This document shows positions 44,760 to 54,355 of a stretch of DNA of 64,000 bases, in pieces. This stretch comes from Odoribacter splanchnicus DSM 20712 (GTDB lineage Bacteria; Bacteroidota; Bacteroidia; Bacteroidales; Marinifilaceae), in the NCBI RefSeq assembly GCF_000190535.1, contig NC_015160.1:2976001-3040000 (forward strand), read 5' to 3'. The position numbers and the translations under genes were made by a program. The first letter of the stretch is position 1. Each line of letters begins with the position of its first letter. The notes beneath the pieces were generated by a model. The model ran no database searches. It saw only the letters and a list, made by a program, of their open reading frames with translations, and was not told the origin of the DNA.

Positions 44760-44767
44760 CAAAGATA
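44760..44767 (-). promoter_or_regulatory. Bacteroidota -7 element (TATCTTTG) for DUF177-rpmF-fabH
   Basis: A perfect TAnnTTTG match on the minus strand that defines a leader of about 15 nt to the GTG at 44738. Confidence 0.65.
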
Positions 44768-44849
44768 ATACAAAAACTAAAAACAAAAAACGAAAGGCTA
44801 AAAAAAAGACAGAGTTAACTAAATTAACATTGAGCTGTTCGAAAATACA

Positions 44850-45767
44850 TTATCTATATTTCCCGCTTTCTTCCATCATACTCAGATAGCTCACATAACG
44901 GCTCTCACTGATTTCGTCTTGCTCCACAGCTTCCAACACAGCACAACCGGGTTCATGGGTATGGGTGCAATTATAAAAGCGGCATTCTCCGGACTTCGCG
45001 AATATTTCCGGGAAAAAATGCGACAACTCCTCTTTTTTCAAATCGATAATTCCAAAACTTCGTAATCCCGGAGTATCGATAATGAAACCGCCCTGTTTCA
45101 ATGGAAACATTTCAGCAAAAGTGGTGGTATGCTTCCCCGAATCGTGGGCATCCGAAATTCCTGCAGTTTTCAGGTCCAAGCCAGGCTCAATGCAATTGAC
45201 TAAAGAAGATTTCCCCACTCCCGACAAGCCGGAAAGCACGGTGATCTTGTCTTTCAGTAAACTCCGGATTTCATCGACGTGTTCACCGGTTTCCGCCGAT
45301 ACGGCATAACAAGGATACCCGATTTTACGGTAAATCACCGTCAATCCCCCTAACATTGCCTGATCTTCGGCATCATACAGATCCGTTTTATTAAAAACCA
45401 GTACGGCAGGAATATTATAAGCTTCTGCAGTTACCAAAAAACGATCGATAAATACGGTAGAAGTCACCGGATGATTAACAGTCACCACCAACAAAGCCAA
45501 ATCGACATTTGCTGCAATAATATGCGACTCTTTGGACAAATTCGTCGATCTACGGATAATATAATTACGTCTCTTTCCTATTGCCGTAATAACATAGCCT
45601 TCACTTCCTTCTTCCAATTCCACCTCATCTCCGACAGCTAACGGATTGGTCGTTCGGATTCCTTCCATCCGGAATTTCCCCCGAATACGGCACTGCACCA
45701 TATTCCCTTCCTCCAATCTTACCCAATACCAACTACCGGTCGATTTTACGACAATTCCTCTTTTCAT
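44850..45767 (-). CDS. rsgA: Ribosome small subunit-dependent GTPase A
   Basis: A late 30S maturation factor. It is 305 residues with an N-terminal OB fold, then a circularly permuted GTPase in which G4 (NKTD) comes before G1 (GLSGVGKSSLV) and G3 (DTPGLRSFG). The C-terminal zinc site reads CRFYNCTHTHEPGC. All key residues are present. It has its own promoter and diverges from rdgB. Confidence 0.97.
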   Translation of the reverse strand: MKRGIVVKSTGSWYWVRLEEGNMVQCRIRGKFRMEGIRTTNPLAVGDEVELEEGSEGYVITAIGKRRNYIIRRSTNLSKESHIIAANVDLALLVVTVNHPVTSTVFIDRFLVTAEAYNIPAVLVFNKTDLYDAEDQAMLGGLTVIYRKIGYPCYAVSAETGEHVDEIRSLLKDKITVLSGLSGVGKSSLVNCIEPGLDLKTAGISDAHDSGKHTTTFAEMFPLKQGGFIIDTPGLRSFGIIDLKKEELSHFFPEIFAKSGECRFYNCTHTHEPGCAVLEAVEQDEISESRYVSYLSMMEESGKYR

Positions 45768-45799
45768 CTTTTTCGTCCAAAATTATCATTTTATACCTG

Positions 45800-45807
45800 C
45801 AAAGCTA
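45800..45807 (-). promoter_or_regulatory. Bacteroidota -7 element (TAGCTTTG) for rsgA
   Basis: A perfect TAnnTTTG match on the minus strand, 32 bp before the rsgA ATG and only 12 bp from the divergent rdgB element. Confidence 0.6.
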
Positions 45808-45819
45808 TAAAAATAAACC

Positions 45820-45827
45820 TATTTTTG
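45820..45827 (+). promoter_or_regulatory. Bacteroidota -7 element (TATTTTTG) for rdgB
   Basis: A perfect TAnnTTTG match 31 bp before the rdgB ATG, back-to-back with the rsgA element. Confidence 0.6.
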
Positions 45828-45858
45828 CGTCGACAAACGAATCAATTGTTATCGCTCT

Positions 45859-46443
45859 ATGAAATTAGTATTTGCAACGAACAACAAGCATAAGCTGGAA
45901 GAGATCAGCCATTTATTAGAAGGCGAAGCCGAAATCGGCTCGCTTGCGGAAATCGGTTGCCAGGAGGATATCCCGGAAGATCACGACACTCTGGAAGAAA
46001 ATGCCTTGCAAAAAGCCCGATACATCAAAGAACATTACGGGTACGACTGTTTTGCGGATGATACGGGGCTTGAAATCGAAGCACTGGATAAGCGTCCCGG
46101 TGTATATTCTGCCCGCTATGCCGGTCCTGCAAAAGATTCTGTCGAAAACATGAAGAAAGTACTTCGCGAAATGGAGGGGATATCCGATCGGAAAGCTTGT
46201 TTCCGTACGGTTATCGCTTTAATTCAAGGAAAAGAAGAGCACCTGTTCGAAGGAAGGGTAGACGGCAAAATATTAACCGCCCAACAAGGAGAAGCCGGTT
46301 TCGGATATGACCCGATTTTTCAACCCGAAGGGTTCGACCTCAGTTTTGCTGAAATGCCTATGGACGAAAAAAATAAAATCAGCCATCGGGGAAGAGCTAT
46401 TCAGCAATTAATCGCATTTTTGAAAGAGCAACACAACAAGTGA
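45859..46443 (+). CDS. rdgB: XTP/dITP diphosphatase (RdgB/HAM1)
   Basis: Removes non-canonical purine nucleoside triphosphates (dITP, XTP) from the pool by hydrolysis to the monophosphate. It is 194 residues. Motifs: [12 protein letters not shown], the metal site [37 protein letters not shown] and [10 protein letters not shown]. Length and all active-site residues are normal. It is followed 10 bp later by recO in the same direction. Confidence 0.96.
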   Translation: MKLVFATNNKHKLEEISHLLEGEAEIGSLAEIGCQEDIPEDHDTLEENALQKARYIKEHYGYDCFADDTGLEIEALDKRPGVYSARYAGPAKDSVENMKKVLREMEGISDRKACFRTVIALIQGKEEHLFEGRVDGKILTAQQGEAGFGYDPIFQPEGFDLSFAEMPMDEKNKISHRGRAIQQLIAFLKEQHNK

Positions 46444-46453
46444 AAACTCAAAA

Positions 46454-47167
46454 ATGGAAATTGTTCAGGGAATCATATTAAAAACCAGCCCTTACTCGGA
46501 AACTCAGAAAATTATCCGAATCTATACGAAAGAAAAGGGGTATCTGTCCATGATATCCCCTTCTGTCGTATTCAAAAGAAAAACCAAAACTGTCCATCTC
46601 CTGCAAATCAGCGAGATCGAATTTTTCGAGAATGAAAAGAGCGATTTGCACAAACTCCGTCAAATCTCTCCGATCATCAACCTGCCCGAGTTATATTTCG
46701 ATATTTTCAAGATGAATATCCTTTTGTTGTGGGGAGAAATTCTGAACCTGATTTTAAAAAATGAAGGGAAAAATGAAGAGTTGTTCGATTACCTGACCCA
46801 TTCCATCGAATACCTGAACTCGACCCATAACGACATCGGAAACTTTAACCTTTATTTTCTCTATCGTCTGGCCGGTTTTATCGGTTTTCGGATCAACACT
46901 TCTTCATGGCAGGAGAATTACGTTTTCAATATCAACAACGGGAGCTTTTATCCTTCCGATCCGGCCACTCCGTATATTTCGGGACCGAATACCGCTAAAA
47001 TCATTTACCAGCTATGTACTTGTCCTCTGGCCGAAATAAAAGCCATTCCTCTCAACCGGCAATCGCGCAATATTCTATTGGATGTTATCCTGCTTTTTTA
47101 CAGCATCCATCTGAATATCAATTTCAATATTAAAAGTATACAGGTTATCCGGGAAGTTTTTGCCTGA
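46454..47167 (+). CDS. recO: DNA repair protein RecO
   Basis: A RecF-pathway mediator that helps load RecA on SSB-coated DNA. It is 237 residues. The N-terminal OB fold IVQGIILKTSPYSETQKIIRIYTKEKG is clear; the C-terminal part is helical. The central CxxC zinc motif of many RecO proteins is absent, as usual for the Bacteroidota type. The first gene after its end, 260 bp away, starts the hybrid transporter operon. That gap is A/T-rich with no clear terminator. Confidence 0.9.
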   Translation: MEIVQGIILKTSPYSETQKIIRIYTKEKGYLSMISPSVVFKRKTKTVHLLQISEIEFFENEKSDLHKLRQISPIINLPELYFDIFKMNILLLWGEILNLILKNEGKNEELFDYLTHSIEYLNSTHNDIGNFNLYFLYRLAGFIGFRINTSSWQENYVFNINNGSFYPSDPATPYISGPNTAKIIYQLCTCPLAEIKAIPLNRQSRNILLDVILLFYSIHLNINFNIKSIQVIREVFA

Positions 47168-47427
47168 ACATTCCCGATATTTCCCCAACAGTCGATAGAA
47201 AAATACCCTTCGTCTATAATATTTGGTCAAATAAAAAAAAGAAATAAACTTTGAAGTTGAGAAATTGTCTTAAAGTTCAGAGTGTTGTTAAAAAAAATGT
47301 TATTTCCCCGTCTGATTGGAAAGAATATTTTAAATATTTTATAAAATGAGAATATTGCAGTACAAAGTTAACATCTTTTATTATATTTATAGTCAAGATT
47401 TGCAAGTAGAACTTTAAAAACAGGAAT

Positions 47428-48354
47428 ATGAATATCAAAATCCAAGATTTGACCAAGGTTTACCCGGATGGTCATAAGGCGTTAAACGGCTTGAACCTGA
47501 ATATAGAACCCGGCATGTTCGGTTTACTGGGGCCTAACGGAGCAGGTAAAACGACGTTGATGCGGATTATGACTCTTTTGCAAAATCCCTCTTCAGGTAC
47601 TATTTTTTTCGATGATTACGATATTTTGCGCGATCGTAAGGCTATTCGTTCTGTTTTAGGCTATCTACCTCAGGATTTCCGTTTTTTCGAAAAACTAAAA
47701 ACCTGGGAATTTCTAGACTACGGGGCAGGACTGGCGGGAATAAAAGGCACCCGGAAAAGGTCGGAAATCGTCGATGAGATGCTGAGAAAGGTCGGTTTGT
47801 ATGAAGTCAGGGACCGTTGGGCTAACCGGTTGTCGGGTGGTATGAAAAGACGTCTTGGGATTGCACAGGCGATCATCGGTAATCCGAAAGTCATCATCGT
47901 CGATGAACCGACGACAGGTCTGGACCCGGAAGAACGAATCCGGTTCAGAAATATCCTTTCGGAAGTCAGTGATAAAGATGTCATCATTATCTTATCCACT
48001 CACATTGTGGGGGATATATCCAGCACCTGCAAAAAACTGGCCTTACTGAACAAGGGAGAATTGAAATTCGAAGGTTCTCCGGACGATATGATTGAATTAG
48101 TCCGGGGGAAAGTATGGGAAATCTTCGTTACCGACCCTGAATTGCAGCAAATCAAGGAAAAATATCCGATCATTTCTACTATTCCTTCGGAAGGAGGCTG
48201 GGAGATCCAAATCGTAACCGAAAAATTGGAAGGTTTCGACGGCAAAGCCATTATCCCCAATATCGAACATGCTTACGTCTATTTTATGGACTATCTGCTA
48301 AAGGATAAAATGGAAATGTATAGCGAAAAAATCGGTGGAGACCTATTTAATTAA
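47428..48354 (+). CDS. ABC transporter ATP-binding protein
   Basis: A 308-residue ABC-2 type ATPase, first gene of the seven-gene hybrid export operon. Walker A is GPNGAGKTT (residues 35-43), followed by the Q-loop GYLPQDF, signature LSGGMKRR, Walker B IIIVDEP with the D-loop TTGLDPEER, and the H-loop STHI. A C-terminal 80-residue extension (from about 225) is of the kind seen in export ATPases with regulatory tails. The ATPase half of the fused RND chain downstream is a close paralogue with the same spacing of motifs. It is 20 bp from the permease-peptidase fusion gene, its likely partner. Confidence 0.95.
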   Translation: MNIKIQDLTKVYPDGHKALNGLNLNIEPGMFGLLGPNGAGKTTLMRIMTLLQNPSSGTIFFDDYDILRDRKAIRSVLGYLPQDFRFFEKLKTWEFLDYGAGLAGIKGTRKRSEIVDEMLRKVGLYEVRDRWANRLSGGMKRRLGIAQAIIGNPKVIIVDEPTTGLDPEERIRFRNILSEVSDKDVIIILSTHIVGDISSTCKKLALLNKGELKFEGSPDDMIELVRGKVWEIFVTDPELQQIKEKYPIISTIPSEGGWEIQIVTEKLEGFDGKAIIPNIEHAYVYFMDYLLKDKMEMYSEKIGGDLFN

Positions 48355-48374
48355 TAATGTATTAATGTTTTGAT

Positions 48375-51300
48375 ATGAATTTAAACCATATAAATGTTAT
48401 TGCCCGATACGAAGTAAAACTGGTGAAACGAAGCTGGTTGTTTCGTATTTTTGCCATACTCGCGCTGCTATTCATCTCTGCCATTATGTTGGGTTATCAA
48501 ACCGGTATCGTCAACCGGATGGATAATCTTTGGCCGAGAATCGCCGTTTCTTCACTGATGCCATTCTGTAACACTTATTTTTATAATATCGCTCAATCGG
48601 TCATCGTCGTATTTCTGGCCGGCAGCTTCCTGAAAAGAGACAAAAAACTCGATACCGCCGAAGTCATCTATGTCCGGCCGATGAGTAATGCCGACTATAT
48701 TGTCGGTAAGACCTGGGGTATTGTAAAGGTTTTCATTACACTGAACATTATCACCTTATTATTTACGGCTTTTTTAAACATACTGATCAATAAATCTCCG
48801 TTCGATCTGTTTCCATATCTATTCTATTTATTGACGATTTCGGTACCTTCCCTGTTGTTTGTCCTGGGTTTATCCTTTACGGCCATGTGCATCCTTAAAA
48901 ATCAGGCGGTCACTTTCATCGTAATGCTGGGAATTATCGGCACTGTTTTCTTTTACCTGACCGATACGTTATATGGGGTATTCGATTTCTTCGGAGTAAA
49001 TATCCCGGCCATATTTTCAGATGTCACGGGACATGCCGATCTCCGGCTTTTTTTACTCCAGCGGTTTTCTTATCTACTGGCAGGAATCGGCCTGATCAGC
49101 ATGACCATCGCTCTGGTGAAACGTCTGCCTCACAAACCGTGGAAAATAGCTGTCGTATATACTTTTAGCTCACTATTTCTATTGGCAGCCTGTCTCGGAG
49201 GATTGTTATACATCCTGCATTATAATCATCAGCTCGATCTCCGTCATCAGTACATCATGACATTCGATAAATATGCAGATGTCCCGCATGTCGACTTGCT
49301 GGTCAACGATATTTCGGTTACTCCTCAAGGATACAGACTAGCAGGAAAGAGTACGGTAAAAGTAGCCAATAACAATGCAAAGCCTCTGGATAAAATTATT
49401 TTTTACCTTAATCCGGAGCTAACGGTTACCTCTGTAGAAATGGCCGGGAAAAACCTGCTCTTCCGAAGAGATCACCAGGTTATCGAAGTAGATCAACCCA
49501 TCCAGCAGCAAGAAGAGCTTACGTTGACGATCAACTATGAAGGGAAAATCAGTGAAAACATTTGTTATACCGATGTCCTGACAGAAGATTACCTGGATAC
49601 TAAAGTCCCGCAGGTATTCTGGCGTTTCGGTAAACGTTATGCATGGCTGAGTAATACCTTTACCCTATTGACTCCCGAATGTATCTGGTATCCGGTAACC
49701 ATCGCCCCCGTTAACCCGGGAGCTCCGTACAATGTCAGGAAGAATTTCACAGACTATACACTTACCGTTCATTATGAAGGCGACAAGACCGTTTTGTCAC
49801 AAGGCAAAAGTAAGATCGACGGCCCGGCAATCACCTTTACGAACGCCACCGCCTTGCCCGGAATCAGTCTAACCATCGCCGACTATGATAAAAAGGCTTT
49901 ACGGGTAGATTCCACGGATTACGAGATCTATTACTTTAAAGGCCACGATTATTTTTCAAAATACTTCGAACCCTTATCCGATACCTTGCCCGGAGTCATT
50001 CGGGAAGTAAAAAACAGCCTGGAAATAGAGAAAGACCGGGATTATCCTTTCGGAAAATTTGTCTTAGCCGAAACCCCGGTACAATTTGCCACTTATGCCC
50101 GTAACTGGAAAGGTTATACCGAATATGTCATGCCTGAAATCCTCTTCGTCCCGGAACGAGGAATTTCTCTAGGCCAGGATTTTGAGGCAGAAAGAAGACG
50201 GATGAATGAATGGGGACGGCATGGAGGCCCTATGGACGAGATGGAACAAAATATTTCCCTCTTCAATCGTTTCGTGAGCTCTTTAACCTCCGAAAACAGC
50301 CAAAATGGCTGGAATCCGGACAATAAACTGATCAATAAATCCAATATCACTCCGATGTTGTTCGGACATACGAACTACATCAGCTCTCCCGAATATCCGG
50401 TAATCGACATCGCAGTCAACAACATGATGAATACTTCTTCCGATCAGGGCTTCCGTTTCTGGGGAGGTATCATCAACGACAAACAGCGAGCCAACCTCTA
50501 TCTGGAATCACATAGTTTCGAGACAGCGATCGGAGATACCGAACTGAAGCCGGAAATTTTCTATGAATTGCTGAAATTGAAAAGTGCAGCATTGAATAAC
50601 TATATCACTTCCCGGATCACACAGGAAGATTTCAATCAATTCCTAAAGGCATTTTTTACTAGCCGTCAGTTCCAGAATATACCGTTCGATACACTCCGAT
50701 ACGAAATAGAGAAGAGGTTCGGGATTCGGTTGTCCGATTTTATCGACACCTGGTATACGGCCTCCCATACCCCGACCATCTATATCAAGGATGTGGATGC
50801 CAATCAAATTGTGTTGGATGAGTTTACCAAATACCAAATTAAATTCAAGGTCAACAATCCCTCCGACATAGATGCTATCATCAGTACGGAAGTCATGCAA
50901 GGCGGAGGAGGCGGTATGCGGCGGGGAGGCGGTATGAGTTTTGAAACGGAGAAGAAAAATTACATTATTCCGGCCGGAGAAGCCCGGGAAATCAAGATTA
51001 TCAGTGACGAGCGTCCGGCCAATATTTCGATAAATACCAATATTTCACACAACCTACCGACATCGCATAATTTCAATTTTTCTAAAATCGACAATACGAT
51101 CAGCGATACTACTTCGGGAATTTATCCGATAAACCCGGATGTCTTCAAGCCGAATCCGAATGAAATCATTATCGACAATGAGGATCCGGGATTCAGGACG
51201 ATCGCCTCGAATAACCGGCATAAACTGAAGGATCTTTTCAAGAAAAAAGATGACGAAAAGTATAAGAATTTTATGCCCTGGTGGATGCCTTCCCAATGGA

Positions 51301-51695
51301 CGGCCATAGCCGCCGACTATTGCTACGGTGAAACGATAAACTCTGCGGTTTATAAAAATAAAGGCAGTGGGGCCAATGCCGTAGAATGGAAAACGGAAAT
51401 CCCTAAAGACGGTTACTACGAGGTGTCCATCTGGAATGCAAAAATGTCGGGCAGAATGTTTTTTATGGACAGACGCCGCGGTCGTCACAAAGAGGAACGT
51501 AATCAGACTTATACCATCCAATACGATAAAGAGAAAGAATCGGTGACACTGGACCTGGATGAAGAAACCGAAGGATGGGTTTCGATCGGGAATTTCTATC
51601 TACCTCAAGGAGAAGTCATCATCACTTTGACAGATAAAGTTTCCGGAGATTACGTCATTGCAGACGCCGTTAAATTTACAGCCACAGAAGAATAA
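48375..51695 (+). CDS. ABC-2 permease fused to an inactive-looking M1 peptidase domain and golvesin-like C-terminus
   Basis: A 1106-residue membrane protein. Residues about 15-285 form an ABC-2 permease with six or seven helices. Residues about 310-830 resemble an M1 aminopeptidase: a beta-rich N-terminal part, then LAETPVQFATYARNWKGY and PEILFVPERG in the position of the substrate region. The zinc motif HExxHxxWG is replaced by S689-D-Q-G-F-R-F-W-G697, so both histidines and the catalytic Glu are lost. Glu711 (LESHSF) remains in the place of the third ligand. A Gly/Arg-rich linker follows, and the last 130 residues (from about 978, AADYCYGETINSAVY) resemble a golvesin-type beta domain. Likely role: membrane half of an exporter, with a periplasmic binding or scaffold part. 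Confidence 0.87.
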   Translation: MNLNHINVIARYEVKLVKRSWLFRIFAILALLFISAIMLGYQTGIVNRMDNLWPRIAVSSLMPFCNTYFYNIAQSVIVVFLAGSFLKRDKKLDTAEVIYVRPMSNADYIVGKTWGIVKVFITLNIITLLFTAFLNILINKSPFDLFPYLFYLLTISVPSLLFVLGLSFTAMCILKNQAVTFIVMLGIIGTVFFYLTDTLYGVFDFFGVNIPAIFSDVTGHADLRLFLLQRFSYLLAGIGLISMTIALVKRLPHKPWKIAVVYTFSSLFLLAACLGGLLYILHYNHQLDLRHQYIMTFDKYADVPHVDLLVNDISVTPQGYRLAGKSTVKVANNNAKPLDKIIFYLNPELTVTSVEMAGKNLLFRRDHQVIEVDQPIQQQEELTLTINYEGKISENICYTDVLTEDYLDTKVPQVFWRFGKRYAWLSNTFTLLTPECIWYPVTIAPVNPGAPYNVRKNFTDYTLTVHYEGDKTVLSQGKSKIDGPAITFTNATALPGISLTIADYDKKALRVDSTDYEIYYFKGHDYFSKYFEPLSDTLPGVIREVKNSLEIEKDRDYPFGKFVLAETPVQFATYARNWKGYTEYVMPEILFVPERGISLGQDFEAERRRMNEWGRHGGPMDEMEQNISLFNRFVSSLTSENSQNGWNPDNKLINKSNITPMLFGHTNYISSPEYPVIDIAVNNMMNTSSDQGFRFWGGIINDKQRANLYLESHSFETAIGDTELKPEIFYELLKLKSAALNNYITSRITQEDFNQFLKAFFTSRQFQNIPFDTLRYEIEKRFGIRLSDFIDTWYTASHTPTIYIKDVDANQIVLDEFTKYQIKFKVNNPSDIDAIISTEVMQGGGGGMRRGGGMSFETEKKNYIIPAGEAREIKIISDERPANISINTNISHNLPTSHNFNFSKIDNTISDTTSGIYPINPDVFKPNPNEIIIDNEDPGFRTIASNNRHKLKDLFKKKDDEKYKNFMPWWMPSQWTAIAADYCYGETINSAVYKNKGSGANAVEWKTEIPKDGYYEVSIWNAKMSGRMFFMDRRRGRHKEERNQTYTIQYDKEKESVTLDLDEETEGWVSIGNFYLPQGEVIITLTDKVSGDYVIADAVKFTATEE

Positions 51696-51725
51696 TAAAC
51701 GAATAACCCGATAAACGCAGACAAT

Positions 51726-53189
51726 ATGCTTAAACAAACTTTGGTCCTCGGTCTTTTAACCCTCAGCGGGTTATATAGTGCGCATGCACAGGAAGTACTT
51801 ACACTCGAAAAAGCATTGAACACGGCTTTCGAACACAGTCCTTCACTGATTCAAAGCAAACTCAGCCTCGAGCAACGTCAATTGAATCTAAAAGCTCAGG
51901 ATGCTTCCCTGAAATCACAATTTTCATTGGATGTCACTCCTTTCAGGTATACCCGTAACAACCAATACGATAATTTCAACAGTAAATGGTATGCCAACGA
52001 GACCAAAATGTCATCGGCTTCATTCGGTATCACGCAACCCATAAAATGGACAGACGGAACCATCTCTCTATATAATGACTTTTCCTGGCAGGACGCTTCC
52101 AACAGGACTTCCGGTGGCAACAATACCTCCTTCAAGCATAATCTGTCTTTACGTATTTCGCAGCCTTTGTTCACTTATAACAGGACAAAGATGCAGCTCA
52201 AAGAACTGGAATATGCACTCGAAAATGCCAAAATCAGTTATGCCCTCCAACAATTAAGTATCGAAAAAAACGTCACCAGCCAATTTTACGATGTATATCA
52301 AAAACAAAAGGATCTGAACATCTCCCGGGATGAATACAACAACCAGAAACAAAACTACGATATCATCAAAAATAAGGTCGAAGCCGGGCTGTTAGCCAAA
52401 GAAGAACTTTATCAGGCGGAAGTCAATCTGGCGAACAGTGAATCCACTGTATATTCGAAAGAGATCAGTTTTGAAAATGCGAAAGACAATTTCAAGCTTT
52501 TACTGGGAATGTCGCTGGATGAAGATATCGCGATACTGTTCGACAATAATATTCCGACAGTCGATGTCAATATTAACGATGCAGTTAAATACGCCCTGGA
52601 TCAACGCATGGAAATCCGCCAAAAACAGATTACCCTGGAACAGGATGTATTTTCGATTATCCGGACAAAAGCAGAAAGCGAATTCAAAGGTGATTTAAGT
52701 GTCCGGGTAGGTATGGATGCCCTGGCTGGAAAAGTAAAAAATATGTACGACAAGCCCACCGACAACGAAGAGGTTGGCGTAACCCTCACCATTCCGATCT
52801 TCGATTGGGGGGCTAAAAAGGCAAAAGTAAAATCCAGCCAACTGGCTATGGAATCGGACGAAATCAGCCTCGAAGAACAGAAAAAAGAGATTGTCATCGA
52901 TGTCCGCCAGATTTGCCGTAACCTGCCGACGCTGATCCGTCAAATCGAAATCAAAAAGAAAAGCATTGAAAATGCGGAACGTACCTATGAAATCAATCTG
53001 GAAAAATATCGCAACGGTAATCTGACCGGTATGGACTTACAACAGTTCCAAAACCAGTTGACTACTGCCAAACAAGATTATACGAGCGCTATTATCAGCT
53101 ACAAAATCGAGCTCTTGAACCTGAAAATCCAAACCCTTTGGGATTTTGAAACCCATAAAAGTTATTTACCTGTAGATCTATTGAAATAA
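51726..53189 (+). CDS. TolC family outer-membrane channel
   Basis: A 487-residue outer-membrane efflux channel. It has a signal peptide (cleaved near AHAQE) and two outer-membrane factor repeats, each with long helices and short strands: LTLEKALNTAFEHSPSLIQS in the first and DAVKYALDQRMEIRQKQITL in the second. It should form a trimer that spans outer membrane and periplasm. It is the third gene of the operon, immediately ahead of the adaptor and pump genes, so it is the dedicated exit duct of this machine. Confidence 0.93.
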   Translation: MLKQTLVLGLLTLSGLYSAHAQEVLTLEKALNTAFEHSPSLIQSKLSLEQRQLNLKAQDASLKSQFSLDVTPFRYTRNNQYDNFNSKWYANETKMSSASFGITQPIKWTDGTISLYNDFSWQDASNRTSGGNNTSFKHNLSLRISQPLFTYNRTKMQLKELEYALENAKISYALQQLSIEKNVTSQFYDVYQKQKDLNISRDEYNNQKQNYDIIKNKVEAGLLAKEELYQAEVNLANSESTVYSKEISFENAKDNFKLLLGMSLDEDIAILFDNNIPTVDVNINDAVKYALDQRMEIRQKQITLEQDVFSIIRTKAESEFKGDLSVRVGMDALAGKVKNMYDKPTDNEEVGVTLTIPIFDWGAKKAKVKSSQLAMESDEISLEEQKKEIVIDVRQICRNLPTLIRQIEIKKKSIENAERTYEINLEKYRNGNLTGMDLQQFQNQLTTAKQDYTSAIISYKIELLNLKIQTLWDFETHKSYLPVDLLK

Positions 53190-53231
53190 AATAACCCTAT
53201 AAGTCCGTTAACAAGTAAAATCACGATAATC

Positions 53232-54290
53232 ATGAATAAGAATTTTAAAATCCTGGGAGCTGTTATGTTAGGATTCATGTCGTTTTCCTGTAATAACAAT
53301 CAGGGAAATAACTCTTCTGAAGCCACTACCCCAGTATGGGTCGAGGACGTACAACTCAGAAACATTGAGGAATATATTACAACAACCGGAACAGCAAAGG
53401 CAGCTAAAACGATAGAAATAAAATCGGAAACCAACGGAGCTTACTACTTACAGAAAAATCCGAAAACCGGTCGTCCTTATCAGCTGGGTGACATCGTCGA
53501 AGCCGGAGCCGTCATCATCCGTCTGGAAAATAAGGAATATGAAAACAACGTGCAGTTGGAAAGTAAGAAATTACAAATCCAGATCACCGAGAAGGAATGG
53601 GAAGGTCAGAAAATCCTGCTCGAGAAAGGCGGAGCAACCGAAAAAGACGTAAACAACGCTGAAAACTCTTATATCAATGCGAAGTTAGCCTTGGAAAACG
53701 GTTATATCACTTTAGAAAAACTGAGTATCAAAGCTCCGTTCAAAGGAGTTATCGTCAATCTTCCCTACTATACTCCGGGGGTAGAAGTCGCTTCCGGTAG
53801 TGTGATGGTCGGCCTGATGGATTATAGTAAAATGTATGTAGAAACCCAATTCCCTGAAAACACATTGACCAAACTGAGAATCGGACAGCAAGTACATATC
53901 ACCAATTACAATATCAAATCGGATACTTTAAGAGGCATACTGACTCAGTTATCTCCGGCCATCAACGAAGAAACCCGTACCTTCTCGGGGTATATCGAAA
54001 TCGATAACCCGGATTTAAAACTTCGTCCGGGTATGTTCGCCAAAGCAGATATCGTCACAGTACGGAAAGACTCTGTCATCTCTATTCCCAAAGATATCAT
54101 TAAAAACCGCCGGGGAGGTAAATTAGTATATACGGTCGACAGAAACAGTGCCGAAGAAAAAGTCATCCATACCGGTATCAGTGACGATAAATACATCGAA
54201 GTAGAAAAAGGACTCAAAGCCGGGGACAAGATCGTCGTGAAAGGTTACGAATGGTTACGTAACCGGAGCAAAGTAAAAGTGATGAAGTAA
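53232..54290 (+). CDS. RND/MFP periplasmic adaptor lipoprotein
   Basis: A 352-residue membrane-fusion protein. The N-terminus ends in a lipobox-like SFSC (Cys20), so it is lipid-anchored. Order: a barrel-sandwich half with TTGTAKAAKTIEIKSETNG, a coiled-coil hairpin (about residues 105-155), the other sandwich half with IKAPFKGVIVNL, a beta barrel, and a membrane-proximal domain with KLVYTVDRN. It joins the TolC-like channel to the RND pumps. The hairpin is short compared with AcrA. Confidence 0.93.
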   Translation: MNKNFKILGAVMLGFMSFSCNNNQGNNSSEATTPVWVEDVQLRNIEEYITTTGTAKAAKTIEIKSETNGAYYLQKNPKTGRPYQLGDIVEAGAVIIRLENKEYENNVQLESKKLQIQITEKEWEGQKILLEKGGATEKDVNNAENSYINAKLALENGYITLEKLSIKAPFKGVIVNLPYYTPGVEVASGSVMVGLMDYSKMYVETQFPENTLTKLRIGQQVHITNYNIKSDTLRGILTQLSPAINEETRTFSGYIEIDNPDLKLRPGMFAKADIVTVRKDSVISIPKDIIKNRRGGKLVYTVDRNSAEEKVIHTGISDDKYIEVEKGLKAGDKIVVKGYEWLRNRSKVKVMK

Positions 54291-54355
54291 CTGTATTCAC
54301 GACAGTCTGAAAAATTCTTTGTCGGTAAACGTCCAAATTGGTAAACGATTAAATT

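Noticed and set aside
47168..47427. Promoter for the hybrid transporter operon
   Set aside because: Near matches such as TAAACTTTG and GATTTGCAAG occur, but none fits TAnnTTTG exactly at a convincing distance, so no element is called.
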